A DNA stretch of 64,000 nt from Locusta migratoria (Eukaryota > Arthropoda > Insecta > Orthoptera > Acrididae): positions 931,735,503 to 931,799,502 of the forward strand of contig CM048744.1 of the NCBI GenBank assembly GCA_026315105.1, in the 5' to 3' direction. Positions within the stretch are counted from its first letter, which is position 1, and each line of letters opens with the position of its first letter. Below are positions 45,002-54,858 of the stretch, one piece after another. Below the pieces are notes generated by a model. That model ran no database searches and was not told where the DNA came from. It was given only the letters and a program-made list of their open reading frames with translations. The position numbers were made by a program, and so were the translations under genes.

Positions 45002-45204
45002 AATCAAAATTTTAAAATGTTTGTGGAGCTTATGGGACTTACCTATGGGGTCATCAGTCCCTAAACTTACAAACTACTTATGAACTAGCTAATACTATGG
45101 ACGGCACAAATATCCATGCCCGAGGGGGGATTCGAACCCCCGACCAAAGTGGCCGTACAGACCGTGACTGGCGCGCCGCAGATCGCTTGGCCACCGCGGC
45201 TGCC
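45002..45204 (-). mobile_element. SINE family A
   Basis: A complete reverse copy with perfect 12-bp duplications CAAGATGTATGA at 44990-45001 and 45205-45216, within the RTE remnant. Confidence 0.92.
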
Positions 45205-45604
45205 CAAGATGTATGAGACAGGGGAAACACCATCAGATTTCAAGAAGATTATAGTGATTCCAATTCCGAAGAAAGGAAATGTAGACAAATGTGAAAAGTA
45301 CAGAACTATCAGTTTAATAAGTCATAGTTGCAAAATACTAACATGAATTATTTACAGACGAATGGAAAAACTGGTGAAATCCGACTTTGAGGAAGATCAG
45401 TTTGGATTTAGGAAAATTGTAGGAACACGCGAGGCAATACTCATATTACGACTACGTAATGGAAAACTACGTTTTTAGCATTTGTTAGTCTGGAGAAAGT
45501 TTATGACAATGTTGATTGGAATACACTTTTTCAAATTCTGAAGGTATCAGAAGTAAAATATATGGAGCGAAGAGTAATATTCAGTTTGTACAAACACCAG
45601 ACAG

Positions 45605-45725
45605 CCTTCCTTCCTTCTTTACTTCCCAGACTGCATTTCCTTTCCCCCTCCTATCCTTTCCTATCCTCACTCCTTCCCCTCCCCACCAGGGGACAGATAA
45701 CCTCAGTAGTTTAGTCCCCCTATCC
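45605..45725 (-). mobile_element. 121-bp SINE-like repeat, family C
   Basis: Perfect 14-bp duplications CAAACACCAGACAG at 45591-45604 and 45726-45739 prove a discrete insertion. Read on the minus strand it goes GGGGGACTAAACTACTGAGG, GTCCCCTGGTGGGGAGGGG, then GGAAAGG and GGAAATGCAGTC, matching 28790-28905. Confidence 0.82.
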
Positions 45726-46068
45726 CAAACACCAGACAGTAGTTATTAGAGTTGAAGGGCATGAAAGGTAGGCTGTGGTTGGAAAGTGAGTAAGATGGGG
45801 TTGTAGCCTTTCCCCAATGTTTTTCAATTTGTACATTGAGTAAGCTGTGAAGGAATGCAACGTTCAACTTTGTCGACCAGCGGTATCATTGTTGCCTTGC
45901 CTTCCAATTCTTCCGACCTCTCGGCTGGTCGGTGACTACAGAACGACATCGGCTGTTACACTAGACGAATTTGGTAATACTTTAGTAGCATGGTCTGCTA
46001 CTAAAACTCACGTTTTTCCCCGCCTCCTCCAACCCTTTCGTCACCACCGTCGACCTCCCAACCAAACC

Positions 46069-46213
46069 AACACCTTCTAGAGACAAGGCCTCACAACAGT
46101 CCGTGTCACGTCACGCCCAATGCCTCGAAGCGGTCGGCCAGGCAGCTAAAGATCACGGCATATCGGCGTGACGTGACACGGACTGTTGTGAGGCTTTACC
46201 TCTAGAAGGTGTT
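46069..46213. repeat. 145-bp hairpin with ~49-bp arms
   Basis: Arms at 46069-46117 and 46165-46213 share AACACCTTCTAGAG, AGGCCTCACAACAGTCCGTG (AAGCCTC on the other arm) and TCACGTCACGCC in inverted order with few mismatches. The loop is ~47 bp. It could be a tiny MITE or a foldback of a larger element. Confidence 0.8.
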
Positions 46214-46226
46214 ACCCAAACTCCTC

Positions 46227-46244
46227 CCCCCCCCCCCCCCCCCC
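46227..46244. repeat. poly(C) tract
   Basis: A run of about 18 C residues. Similar runs occur near 22586, 32380, 58037 and 61581, and a G run near 57271. Confidence 0.95.
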
Positions 46245-46337
46245 GCCAAGAGTGCTCACAGCGATGTGCTTTCAGAAGGGCTGTGAGTGCATAATGGAAG
46301 TGTCTAGCCTAACATTTAAAGGATTTTTTCCACAATA

Positions 46338-47213
46338 GGATAGGATAGGATGTTTTGGGCGCACAACAGCAAGGTTTTTAGCGCCCCGACTAAAGAATTA
46401 GACAACAGTAACTAAAGTAGGTCTTGGCAACAACCCGAACCCATATTGCCAGTCAGCGATGGAAGTTGGCAGACGTAATGTTGAGTACTTCAAAGTCGTT
46501 AAACGAAAATGTCAGAGTATAGGAGGACGCTGATCGCTGATGTTAGAGGCATCAGCGAGCCTTCCTGTAAAATACTAAAACCTCTGGCCTAAGAGCTTAG
46601 GCCAGAGTCAGGAACGTTCACAAAATAGTAAAACGTTCGTCACACTCGCCTCGTCGTCAGCTAAAACAATGGGTAGGGCATGACCAAGATTAGACGTTGC
46701 CCTCTCAACACGATATAAAATACGCTCAATTAAAATGTGGCTTATAGTGATTTGCACGCCACAAGCATCATAAATCGGTGGATTCTCCCGACGGAATAAA
46801 AAGCTGTGGGTCAAAGGGCTGTGTCCAATGCGAAGGCGCGTCAGTGTCACTTCGAAACGTCTGCATGGCTGGCAGGAGGTTCGCCACGGTCGGACAGTTG
46901 GTTTAACCAACCGCAGTTTACTACCTGTCACTGCCAGCCACGTCTCCTCCCACAACTGAAGGGACCTCTGGCGCAGCACCGAGTAGACGTCCCGCAAGGG
47001 AATGGCACACTCAGTGACATTTGGGTCACCGCAGGCCGTCTTGGCAGCCACATCAGCTGCTTCATTTCCGCGTATCCCAACATGCCCAGGTACCCAAAGA
47101 AATGACACCTCTTTACCCCGCCGTTGGAGGAAGTAAAGTTGGTCATGGATCAATTGTGATATAGGTTCAGCCGGGTACATGACCAGCAGTGACTGGAGGG
47201 CACTAAGGGAATG
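46338..47213 (-). pseudogene. I/R1-type LINE 3' fragment encoding RNase H
   Basis: A 190-codon minus-strand frame (46608-47180) starts in HSLSALQSLL just upstream and contains EVSFLWVPGHVGIRGNEAAD, the C-terminal RNase H motif with catalytic His and Asp. It then has RLRIGHSPLTHSFLFRRE and a C-G-ISHIL zinc-knuckle-like tail. A 3'UTR ends in a (ATCCT)n tail at about 46338-46352. The reverse transcriptase is absent, so it is 5'-truncated. The frame itself is largely intact. Confidence 0.8.
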
Positions 47214-47344
47214 TTTTCAAACCAAAAAGTGAAGCTTGTGAAACAAAGTGCGCAAAAGAAGTGAAGCAACACGGCGTACTACGAATTATTATGTAAGTTT
47301 AGAAAAGTGAAAAGGTGAGGGTTAACAGCATTTAAATATTTATA

Positions 47345-47675
47345 GAACATCATGTTAACCACACCTGCTTATTTATTAGCACAAAGCTACCGGTTTCGGT
47401 TTTTACACCATTATCAAGCGCCAGCATAGAATACCCAGTTGATTAATGTGACATGTTACAATCTTGAAAAAATTGAAAATAAATATTTCTCATTATATTT
47501 GACTTTTAGATGTGTTTTTTCGGTGACTGTTCATTTGCAATATTTATTTTAAATTTTTTCAAGATTGTAACATGTCACGCTAATCAACTGGTTATGATCT
47601 GCTGGTTCTTTATAATGGTGTGCAAACCGAAATGGATATGTTGGAGCTAATAAATAAACAGCTGTGGTCAACATG
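47345..47675. mobile_element. inverted pair of hammerhead-like modules
   Basis: The ends CATGTTAACCACACCTGC and GCTGTGGTCAACATG are inverted, each next to TTATTTATTAGC or its complement. The minus-strand module is TTGATAATGGTGTAAAAACC then GAAACCGGTAGC. The plus-strand module is TATAATGGTGTGCAAACC then GAAATGGATATG. The inner arms share TAATCAACTGG and ATGTTACAATCTTGAAAAAA. The ACCGGT after GA is self-complementary, as at 36864-37201. Confidence 0.55.
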
Positions 47676-47727
47676 CCATCCTACAAATATTATGTGTCCT
47701 TTAAAAAAGTAGTGTCCTATAGGTTTA

Positions 47728-47803
47728 TTTGCTCTCTCTCTCTCCTCTTCTCTGTCTCTCTCCCTCCCTCCCCTTTCTCTCCCCCTCCCTCACTCCCCCC
47801 CCA

Positions 47804-47868
<65 letters not shown>

Positions 47869-47905
47869 ATTCTCTCTCCTTCTCTTCCTCTCACTCCCTC
47901 ACTCT
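47728..47905. repeat. (CT)n and (TG)n low-complexity tract
   Basis: CT/CCCT-rich sequence runs into a TG/CG dinucleotide run at about 47818-47865 and then more CT. The 109-codon frame across it is an artefact. Confidence 0.92.
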
Positions 47906-48288
47906 TTATCTCCCTTTGCCCACCATACTGTGCCTTATTGATAACTCAAATAAAATTCCATTATATAGCGTACACTGTATGAAACACCATTGATTGAACA
48001 AAGATCGCATGATTTTAATACTCAATTGTTGGTTTTATACCTGTGTTTTAAATATCTCTTCTATGTGAAACATTTCACTGTGCCTTGTGATAAATGTAAA
48101 AGTTGATGGACTATCGAAAATTTTGTACGTCTTTTCAAATTTCAGTTTCACCTTAAGTCTCTATAAGCACTATTTTATCCCAATTTTAAATATTTTAAAT
48201 TAAATTTCTTGTGGTGTACATAAAAGTTTGTATACAACTGAAAATCCCCAGAGTACCTGTATTTGCAAAAAGGCAATTGCCTTAAATG

Positions 48289-48484
48289 TTCAAATGTTTG
48301 TAAATCTACCGGACCAAACTGCATGGTCATCAGTCCGTAGCCTACAAACTACTTAAACTAAGGTAAACTAACCTAAGGACAGCACACTCACCCGTGCCCC
48401 AGGGAGGACTCGAACGTCCGACGGCGAGCAACCGCGCGCTCCGCAGCGAGGTGGCTTAGACCGCTCGGCTACTCCACCGCGGCT
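48289..48484 (-). mobile_element. SINE family B
   Basis: A complete reverse copy with a tRNA-Leu-like head (GCGCGCTCCGCAGCGAGG, TAGACCGCTCGGCTACTCC on the plus strand) and 9-bp duplications CCTTAAATG at 48280-48288 and 48485-48493. Confidence 0.85.
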
Positions 48485-48495
48485 CCTTAAATGTC

Positions 48496-48640
48496 TGCAC
48501 GGCCACTACGGTCGGGGGTTCGAATCCCCCCTCGGGCACGGATATTTGTGCCGTCCTTAGTATTAGCTAGTTTGTAAGTTTAGGGACTGATGACCCCGTA
48601 GTTAAGTCCCATAAGCTATACAAACATTTGAACATTTTTG
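48496..48640 (+). mobile_element. SINE family A, 5'-truncated
   Basis: It begins in mid-head (TGCACGGCCACTACGG) and runs through the B box to the normal tail. Short duplications AAATGTC lie at 48489-48495 and 48641-48647, so truncation happened at insertion. It lies within 12 bp of the family B copy. Confidence 0.82.
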
Positions 48641-48823
48641 AAATGTCCCAATGTTTCCTTTTATAAGTATGATGCCCTTTTACGAAAATTTAGCTTTCTT
48701 TGTTACGTGGTAAATAATTCTACACATATGTCTAGTGCCATTTCCGTTCCCTCAAAGCTCTCATAAAATGAGAAAACCCCATCAATCAAAATTGAACGTC
48801 GAAACTACCAAATCGTCATAAAA

Positions 48824-49018
48824 AACTCAAATATTTGTGTAGTCTATGGGACTTAACTACGGGGTTATCAGTCCCTAAACTTACAAACTACTTATGAACT
48901 AACTAAGACTAAGGACGGCACAAATATCCATGCCCGAGGGGGGATTGGAACCCCCGACCGTAGTGGCCGTGCAGACCGTGACTGGAGCGCCTCAGTCTCC
49001 TCGGCCACCGCGGCCGGC
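48824..49018 (-). mobile_element. SINE family A
   Basis: A near-complete reverse copy ending in the head GGCCACCGCGGCCGGC at right. No clear duplication was found, so the ends are approximate. Confidence 0.85.
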
Positions 49019-49019
49019 A

Positions 49020-49935
49020 AGTAAAATTCAAAGACAAATTCTTAATAGATATATTTTAATTTGCACTCTTTTAGTACACCAAACGAAAATCTCAACTGTA
49101 AACAAATGTACGAGTAACTGTTAAATCTGTAAATCAAATTTTAATAAACTTTAAAAAATACATTAATAAAAAATAATAAAAAAAGACGCACAGTCTCTGA
49201 TTCAATGCCAAGGCAAGTTGCAGCCATTGTAGCCAGTAGTGGCGGCAATACACAATTCTGATTTTATTTTCCAAGTAAATTTAGCCACGATGTCTCCGAA
49301 CCTTCTTGGTCCTGCATTTTGGACGACCAACGCTTTTATTTGTTTACATACGGTCCCATCTCTTCCAGATAAAAGAGCGTACTTCACTCGCGTCACCCTT
49401 CTGCAATTCTGGAAGTTCCCCATAATTGTGCTACTTAGAAAAGCAGGTAGCTTTTCCTGTTATTGTGGTGTTTATATTTTGAGTGCTCATCGTATTCTGT
49501 CCAGCCGTGTTTGGCGAAAGTACGTGCGTTGGCCTTGCGCACTTTCGCCGGAGACCTGTCACTGCCGTCTGTAAATAGATGCGGTGACGGCGAGTGGCCA
49601 AGAGCAACACGTGTTCGCGGCAGAAGGCACGCCCGACCTCTGTTTGCTTACGTTACGTTGGCCGTCCTGCCGCACGTCCGAGTTGCGTAGCACGCCTGAC
49701 GAAGCCTCTAGCGCAGAATGCCAAGCGGTCGACCTTGCCGCCGCAGCGTAAGCAGCTGGCACCTGCCTCTTCCTTCCGCTTTTCCTTCTTCCTGGCTGCC
49801 CGCCTTACCTCTACCATTATCTGTACTTCTTTCAAGCTTAGGAAAAATCTGATGTGTACAGTAAAACACAAACGCGATGATTGGTCAGCAGCGGTAGCAC
49901 TCTCAACAGTAGGGCGACCAACTTTTGATCACGGC
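49020..49935. other. unassigned, with a GC-rich part
   Basis: 49500-49790 is GC-rich with several CG dinucleotides and overlapping frames on both strands. None has a recognisable motif or matching splice signals that I could support. It could be an exon or a worn repeat. Confidence 0.3.
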
Positions 49936-49939
49936 TTAA

Positions 49940-50449
49940 CCCATTTCTTCCCAAAAATAGAAACTGTGAAAAAGTGTTATATTTAGTCATCAGGTTCTCT
50001 TTAAAATAATTGAAATAACATTACAAATATTACAAACCAGCATTATGTGTTGTAATTTGCACCACCCATAATGTTGCGCAGTTTCCTAGTAAAAAATAGA
50101 AAAATTTAGTTTTTGTGATCACATTCTTCTATTTGTTCAAACTGTGCACTATTGTATATTATATGATACCTCTGACTTACATTGATGGTATCGTTCATGA
50201 AATATTGAAAAACACTCTGTGTGAAGCTGAACTTCACATTTCTTGTGTATGTAGATCGTCTGACGTTTGTAAATCTTGCATCTTTTTTCGAAGTGTTAAA
50301 GGTAATTGTGAAACTTAAACACATGTACAGAGAGCTCGTGAATGCCTTTTAACACATGTGTGGTGAGTTTTGTATAGTATGTCCATTTCGACTGCATTTT
50401 GTAAGGCTAAATTTTGTGTTGCGTGTACGCAACACTGGGAAGAAGTGGG
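49940..50449. mobile_element. piggyBac-like MITE, 510 bp
   Basis: Perfect TTAA flanks lie at 49936-49939 and 50450-50453. The ends are CCCATTTCTTCCCA and TGGGAAGAAGTGGG. The 16-nt dyad GTTGCGTGTACGCAAC (50418-50433) lies exactly 16 nt from the right end, the same geometry as the elements at 14644 and 17241. No transposase is present. Confidence 0.78.
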
Positions 50450-50507
50450 TTAAGCGAGATGACCAACATCTGACCATGATTATTCGGAAAAATAAGGGAG
50501 ATATATA

Positions 50508-51192
50508 CCCCATTTACATGGGATCACAAAACCGGATTTCGTAAACCGATTTCCCAATTTCGCTTTTGGTTGGTCATGTAAACACTCCAAAATCGATTAT
50601 GGAAATCCGCTTCTCTAAAGCGGTTTTCCAGTTCCACAATCGATTTTAATGCCCATGTAAACGCAACCGTTTTTGAAGCGTCCTTGCTGGCCGCGGTGGC
50701 CGAGGGGACTGTGGCGCTCCAGTCACGGTCTGCACGGCCACTATGGTCGGGGGTTCGAATCCCCCTCGAGCATGGATATTAGTGCCGTCCTTAGTATTAG
50801 TTAGTTCATAAGTAGTTTGTAAGTTTAGGGACTGATAACCCCGTAGTTAAGTCCCATAAGTTCTACAAACATTTGAACATTTGAAGCGTTCTTGGCTTGT
50901 CAGATTGTGTTTTCTTGTTAAAAATTTTCTGCACATATGGACTGAGCGATATTTTATAATGTGAAATAAAAGTATAAATATTAGAGTGAGCATAAATCTG
51001 TGTATTTAAATAAAGAAAAATAGCGATCGTGCGGGCTAAATAAGGAACTGAATCAGCTGTTTTTCAGTCGCCATATTAAGTGGGCTAGGAAATCCGATTC
51101 TGGATATGCCAATGTAAACACGACAGCGAAAATCGGTTTACGAAAATCGGTTTTCGTCTTCCGGAAGATGTGTTGCATGTAAACGTAGTGTT
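50508..51192. mobile_element. MITE with TTTACATG ends, split by a SINE
   Basis: The left part has CATTTACATGGGATCACAAA then ACCGGATTTCGTAAACCGAT. The right part is its inverse (ATCGGTTTACGAAAATCGG, GTGTTGCATGTAAACG). Internal segments repeat AAATCGATT/AAACCG motifs and CATGTAAAC. A family A SINE lies inside. A worn relative of the left arm lies at 57474-57610. Confidence 0.6.
50687..50879 (+). mobile_element. SINE family A
   Basis: A complete copy with 15-bp duplications TTTGAAGCGTCCTTG/TTTGAAGCGTTCTTG (one mismatch) at 50672-50686 and 50880-50894. Confidence 0.92.
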
Positions 51193-51406
51193 AGTCCCAG
51201 TAAATTTCTGCTGCACAACTATATTTCCATGGAATGGATGACAAAGAGAATGTAAACATAAAAAAACATACTTTGCTTACTCTTACTCAAGTACAGTGCT
51301 TTAGGCATTACTCTGCTTGGCGGTACTCTGCTCATTCCATATGATACGAGTCAAATGGACATTTTTAGAAAAATCAAGAAAGTAAAGATTTGTGTTGTTA
51401 TGGTCT

Positions 51407-54400
51407 TCAGTCCGGAGACTGGTTTGCTGCAGCTCTCCACCCTACTCTATCCTGAGCAAGCCTTTTCATCTCCTCATAAGAACGGCAACCCACATCCACT
51501 TGAATCTGCTTACTATATGCATCTCTTGGTCTCCCTCTGCGATTTTTACCCCACACACTTCCCTCAAATGCTAAATTTATGATTCCTCGATGTCTAAGAA
51601 TGTGTCCTACCAAGCGATCCCTTCTTTTAGTCAGGGTATGCCAAAAATTCCTTTTCTCACCAATTCTATTCAGTACCTCTTCATTAGTTATGCGATCTAC
51701 CCACCTAATCTTCAGCATTCTTCGGTAGCACCACATTTCAAAAGCCTCTATTCTCTTCCTGTCCGCACTGCTTATTGTCCATGTTTCACTCCCGTACAAG
51801 GCAACACTCCACACAAATGCTTTCAGAAAAGACTTCCTTACCCTTAAATTAATATTCGATGTTAGCAAATTTCTCTTTTTCAAAAATGCTTTTCTTCCCA
51901 TTGCCATTCTGCATTTTATATCCTCTGTACTGCGACCATCGCATGTTATTTTACTACCCAAGTAACAAAACTCATCTACCACCATCATTGTTTCGTTACC
52001 TAATCTAATTCCTTCAGCATCGCCTGATTTTCTAAGACCGCATTCCATTATTTTTGTTTTTCTCTTGTTAATGTTCATTTTATACGCTCTCCAACACACT
52101 GTCCATTCCATTCAACTGCTCTTTCAAAAATGTTCAAATGGTTGTTAAGCGTATGGGACTTAACTACGGGGTCATCAGTCCCTAAACTTACAAACTACTT
52201 ATGAACTACTTACAAACTAGGACGGCACAAATATCCATGCCCGAGGGGGGATTCGAACCCCCGACCGTAGTGGCCGTGCTGACCGTGACTGAAGCGCCTC
52301 AGTCACCTCGGCCACCGCGGCCGGCTCAACTGCTCTTCCAGGTCCTTTGCTGTCTCTGACAGAATTACTGCAAAACGCAAGGTTTTTATTTCTTCCCCCT
52401 GAACTTTAATCACTATTCCAAATTTTTCCTTGCTTTCCTTCACCGCCTGCTCGATGTACAAATTGAATAACATCGGTGAAAGGCTACAACACTGTCTTAC
52501 TCCCTTCCCAACTGATGCTTCCCTTTCATGCCCTTCGAGTCTAATAACTGCGGTCTGGTTTTTTACAAGTTGTAAATATCTCTCCTTTTCCTATATTTTA
52601 CCCCTGCTGACTTCAGAATTTGAAAGAGTGTATTCCAGTCAACATTGTCAAATGCTTTCTCCAAATCTACAAAAGCTAAAAATGTAGGTTTGCCTTTCCT
52701 TAATCTATCTTCTAATATAAGACGAAAAGTGAGTATTGCCTCCCGGGTTCCTACGTTCCTCCTGAATCCAAACTGATCTTCCCCAAGGTCAGCTTCTACC
52801 AGCTTTTCCATTCTCCTGTAGATAATTCGTGTTAAAATTTTGCAACCATGACTTATCAAACTGATGGTTCTGTAATTTTCACACCTGTCTGCACCTGATT
52901 TCTTTGAAATGGGGATTATAACATTTTTCTTAAAGTCTGAGGGTATTTCGCCTGTCTCATACGTCCTACATACCAGTTCAAATAGTCTTGTCATGGCTGG
53001 CTCTCTAGCTCTAGCTCTGAGAGTATGTCATCTACTCCTGGGTCCTTGTTCCGACCTAGGTCTTTCAAGGCTGTGTCAAATTCATCTCTCAGTATAGTAT
53101 CTCCTATTTCATCTTGATCTACTTCCTCTTCCCTTCCCACAACATCGTCTCTAAGTTCATTTCCTTTGTAGAGCTGCTCTATGTACTCTTTCCACCTTTC
53201 AGCTTTCCCTTCTTTGCTGAGAACTGGTTTCCCATCTGAGTTCTTGATATTCGTAGAGTTGCTTTTCTTGTCCCCAAATGTCTCTTTTATTTTCCTGTAG
53301 GCGGTATCTACTTTTCCCCTTCTTATACATTTTTCTACAGATTTGCATTTGGTTTCTAGCCACTCCTGCTTAGCCATTTTGCACTTCCTGTCAATCTCAT
53401 TTTTTAGTCGTCTGTACTCCATTTTGCCTGTTTCATTTATTGCATTTTTATATTTTCTTCTTTCATCAATTAAATTTAGTATTTCCTGTGATATCCAAGG
53501 ATTTTTTGTAGGTCTTGCCTTTCTACCTATTTTGTCCTCTGCTGCCTTCACTATTTCATCTCTCAATGCCACCCATTCCTCTTCTACTGTTTTATTTCTC
53601 CCTGTTTCTGTCAATTGTTGCCTAAATCTCCCTCTGAAATTCTCCAGAACTTCCCTTTCCTTCAATTTATCTAAGTCCCATCTCCTTATTTTCCTACCTT
53701 TCTGCAGTTTTTTCAGTTTCAGCCTACAGTTCATGACTAACAAGTTATGGTCAGAGTCTATATCTGCCCCTGGGTACGTCTTACAGTTTATAACCTGGTT
53801 CCGGAATCTATGTCTTATCATTATAAAATCTATCTGATACCTTCCCGTGTCTCCTGATCTCTTCCACGTATAAAACCTTCTTTTGTGATTTTTAAACCAC
53901 GTGTTTGTTACGATTAAATCATGTTCCGTGCAAAGTTCTACCAGGCGACATCCTCTTTCATTCCTCCTGCCCAGTCCATATTCACTTACTATTTTTCCTT
54001 CTCTTCCTTTTCCTACTACCGAATTCCAGTCTCCCATCACAATTAAGTTTTCCTCTCCCTTAACTTTCTGAATAATTTCCTTTAGCTCCTCATATATTTC
54101 TTCGATCTCCTCATCATCGGCAGAGCTAGTTGGCATATAAACCTGTACTACTGTTGTCGGTGTTGGCTTCGTATCTATCTTGACAATGATAATGCGATCA
54201 CTGTGCTGCTCATAGTAGTTTACCCGCATTCCTATTTTCTTATTCATTATCAGTCCTACTCCTGTGATACCCACAACTGATTTTGTATTTATAATCCTGT
54301 ACTCACCTGACCAGAAATCCTGTTCATCCTGCCACCGGACTTCACTAATCCCCACTATATCTAACTTCAACCTATCCATTTCCCTTTTTAAATTTTCTAA

Positions 54401-54633
54401 TTTTCCTACCCGATCCGTAGAATGCCAGTATTGTCTTTCCTGATGACAACATCCTCCTGAGTAGTCCCCGCCCGGAGATCCGAATGGGGGACTATTTTAC
54501 CTCCGGAATATTTTACCCGAGAGGATGCCATCATCATATGTTCATACAGTAGAGCTGCATGTCCTCGGGAAAAGTAACGGCTGTAGTTTCCCCTTGCTTT
54601 CAGCCGTTCGCAGTAACTGTGTGGCAAAGTCAC
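51407..54633 (-). pseudogene. inactivated endonuclease-reverse transcriptase of RTE copy 2
   Basis: The frame is broken in at least four places. A 28-bp deletion near 54410 removes the AWNVRSLN endonuclease motif and shifts the frame; its ends share ATCGG. A 7-bp net deletion with local rearrangement lies near 52995-53015. A small deletion creating a stop right after RRDIYNL lies near 52563. The SINE insertion is at 52124. Surviving pieces are 52991-54379 (462 codons, endonuclease plus linker), 52563-52994 (reverse transcriptase motifs 1-A, FVDLEKAFDNVDW) and 51407-52111 (C-terminal 234 codons). It cannot make a working protein but is otherwise very close to copy 1. Confidence 0.88.
52124..52325 (-). 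mobile_element. SINE family A inside RTE copy 2
   Basis: A complete reverse copy with perfect 12-bp duplications TCAACTGCTCTT at 52112-52123 and 52326-52337. The duplicated target is RTE coding sequence present once in copy 1. Confidence 0.93.
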
Positions 54634-54858
54634 ATTAGCTGATGTTACAAGGCCAGCTCAGTCAATCATCCAGACTGTTGCCCCTGTAACTACTGAAAAG
54701 GCTGCTGCCCCTCTTCCGGAACCACAGGTTTGTCTGGCCTCTCCACAGATACCCATCCGCTGTGGTTGTACCTACGGTACGGCTATCTGTATCGTTGAGG
54801 CACGCAAGCCACCCCACCTCGGCAATGTCTGTTGTTCATGGGGGTGGAGTAAAGATTT

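Larger units (their letters stand above)
44800..45862 (+). pseudogene. RTE-type LINE fragment with two nested SINEs
   Basis: The plus strand matches the intact RTE from the DEIGDTILREEFVRAVKD region through KMYETGETPSDFKK, IPIPKKGN, YRTISLISHSCKIL and the motif A/B zone (LEK-YDNVDWNTLFQIL, then GCSLSP-like sequence near 45810). Stops and indels are common. SINEs lie at 45002-45204 and 45605-45725. It breaks off near 45862. Confidence 0.8.
51392..54847 (-). mobile_element. RTE-type LINE, copy 2, full length with SINE insertion
   Basis: Perfect 11-bp duplications AGTAAAGATTT lie at 51381-51391 and 54848-54858. The 5' end (about 54847, minus strand: CCACCCCCATGAACAACAGA) matches that of copy 1 at 3659, confirming full length. 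The 3' tail is ATAACAACA-like. A SINE at 52124-52325 interrupts it. Apart from that it is ~3.24 kb, close to the 3.29 kb of copy 1. Confidence 0.9.

Noticed and set aside
47664..47993. 109-codon frame
   Set aside because: It runs through CT and TG dinucleotide repeats and has no credible coding character.
49500..49871. GC-rich stretch with frames on both strands as a host exon
   Set aside because: No recognisable domain, and no pair of splice signals bounding one consistent frame. Left as unassigned.
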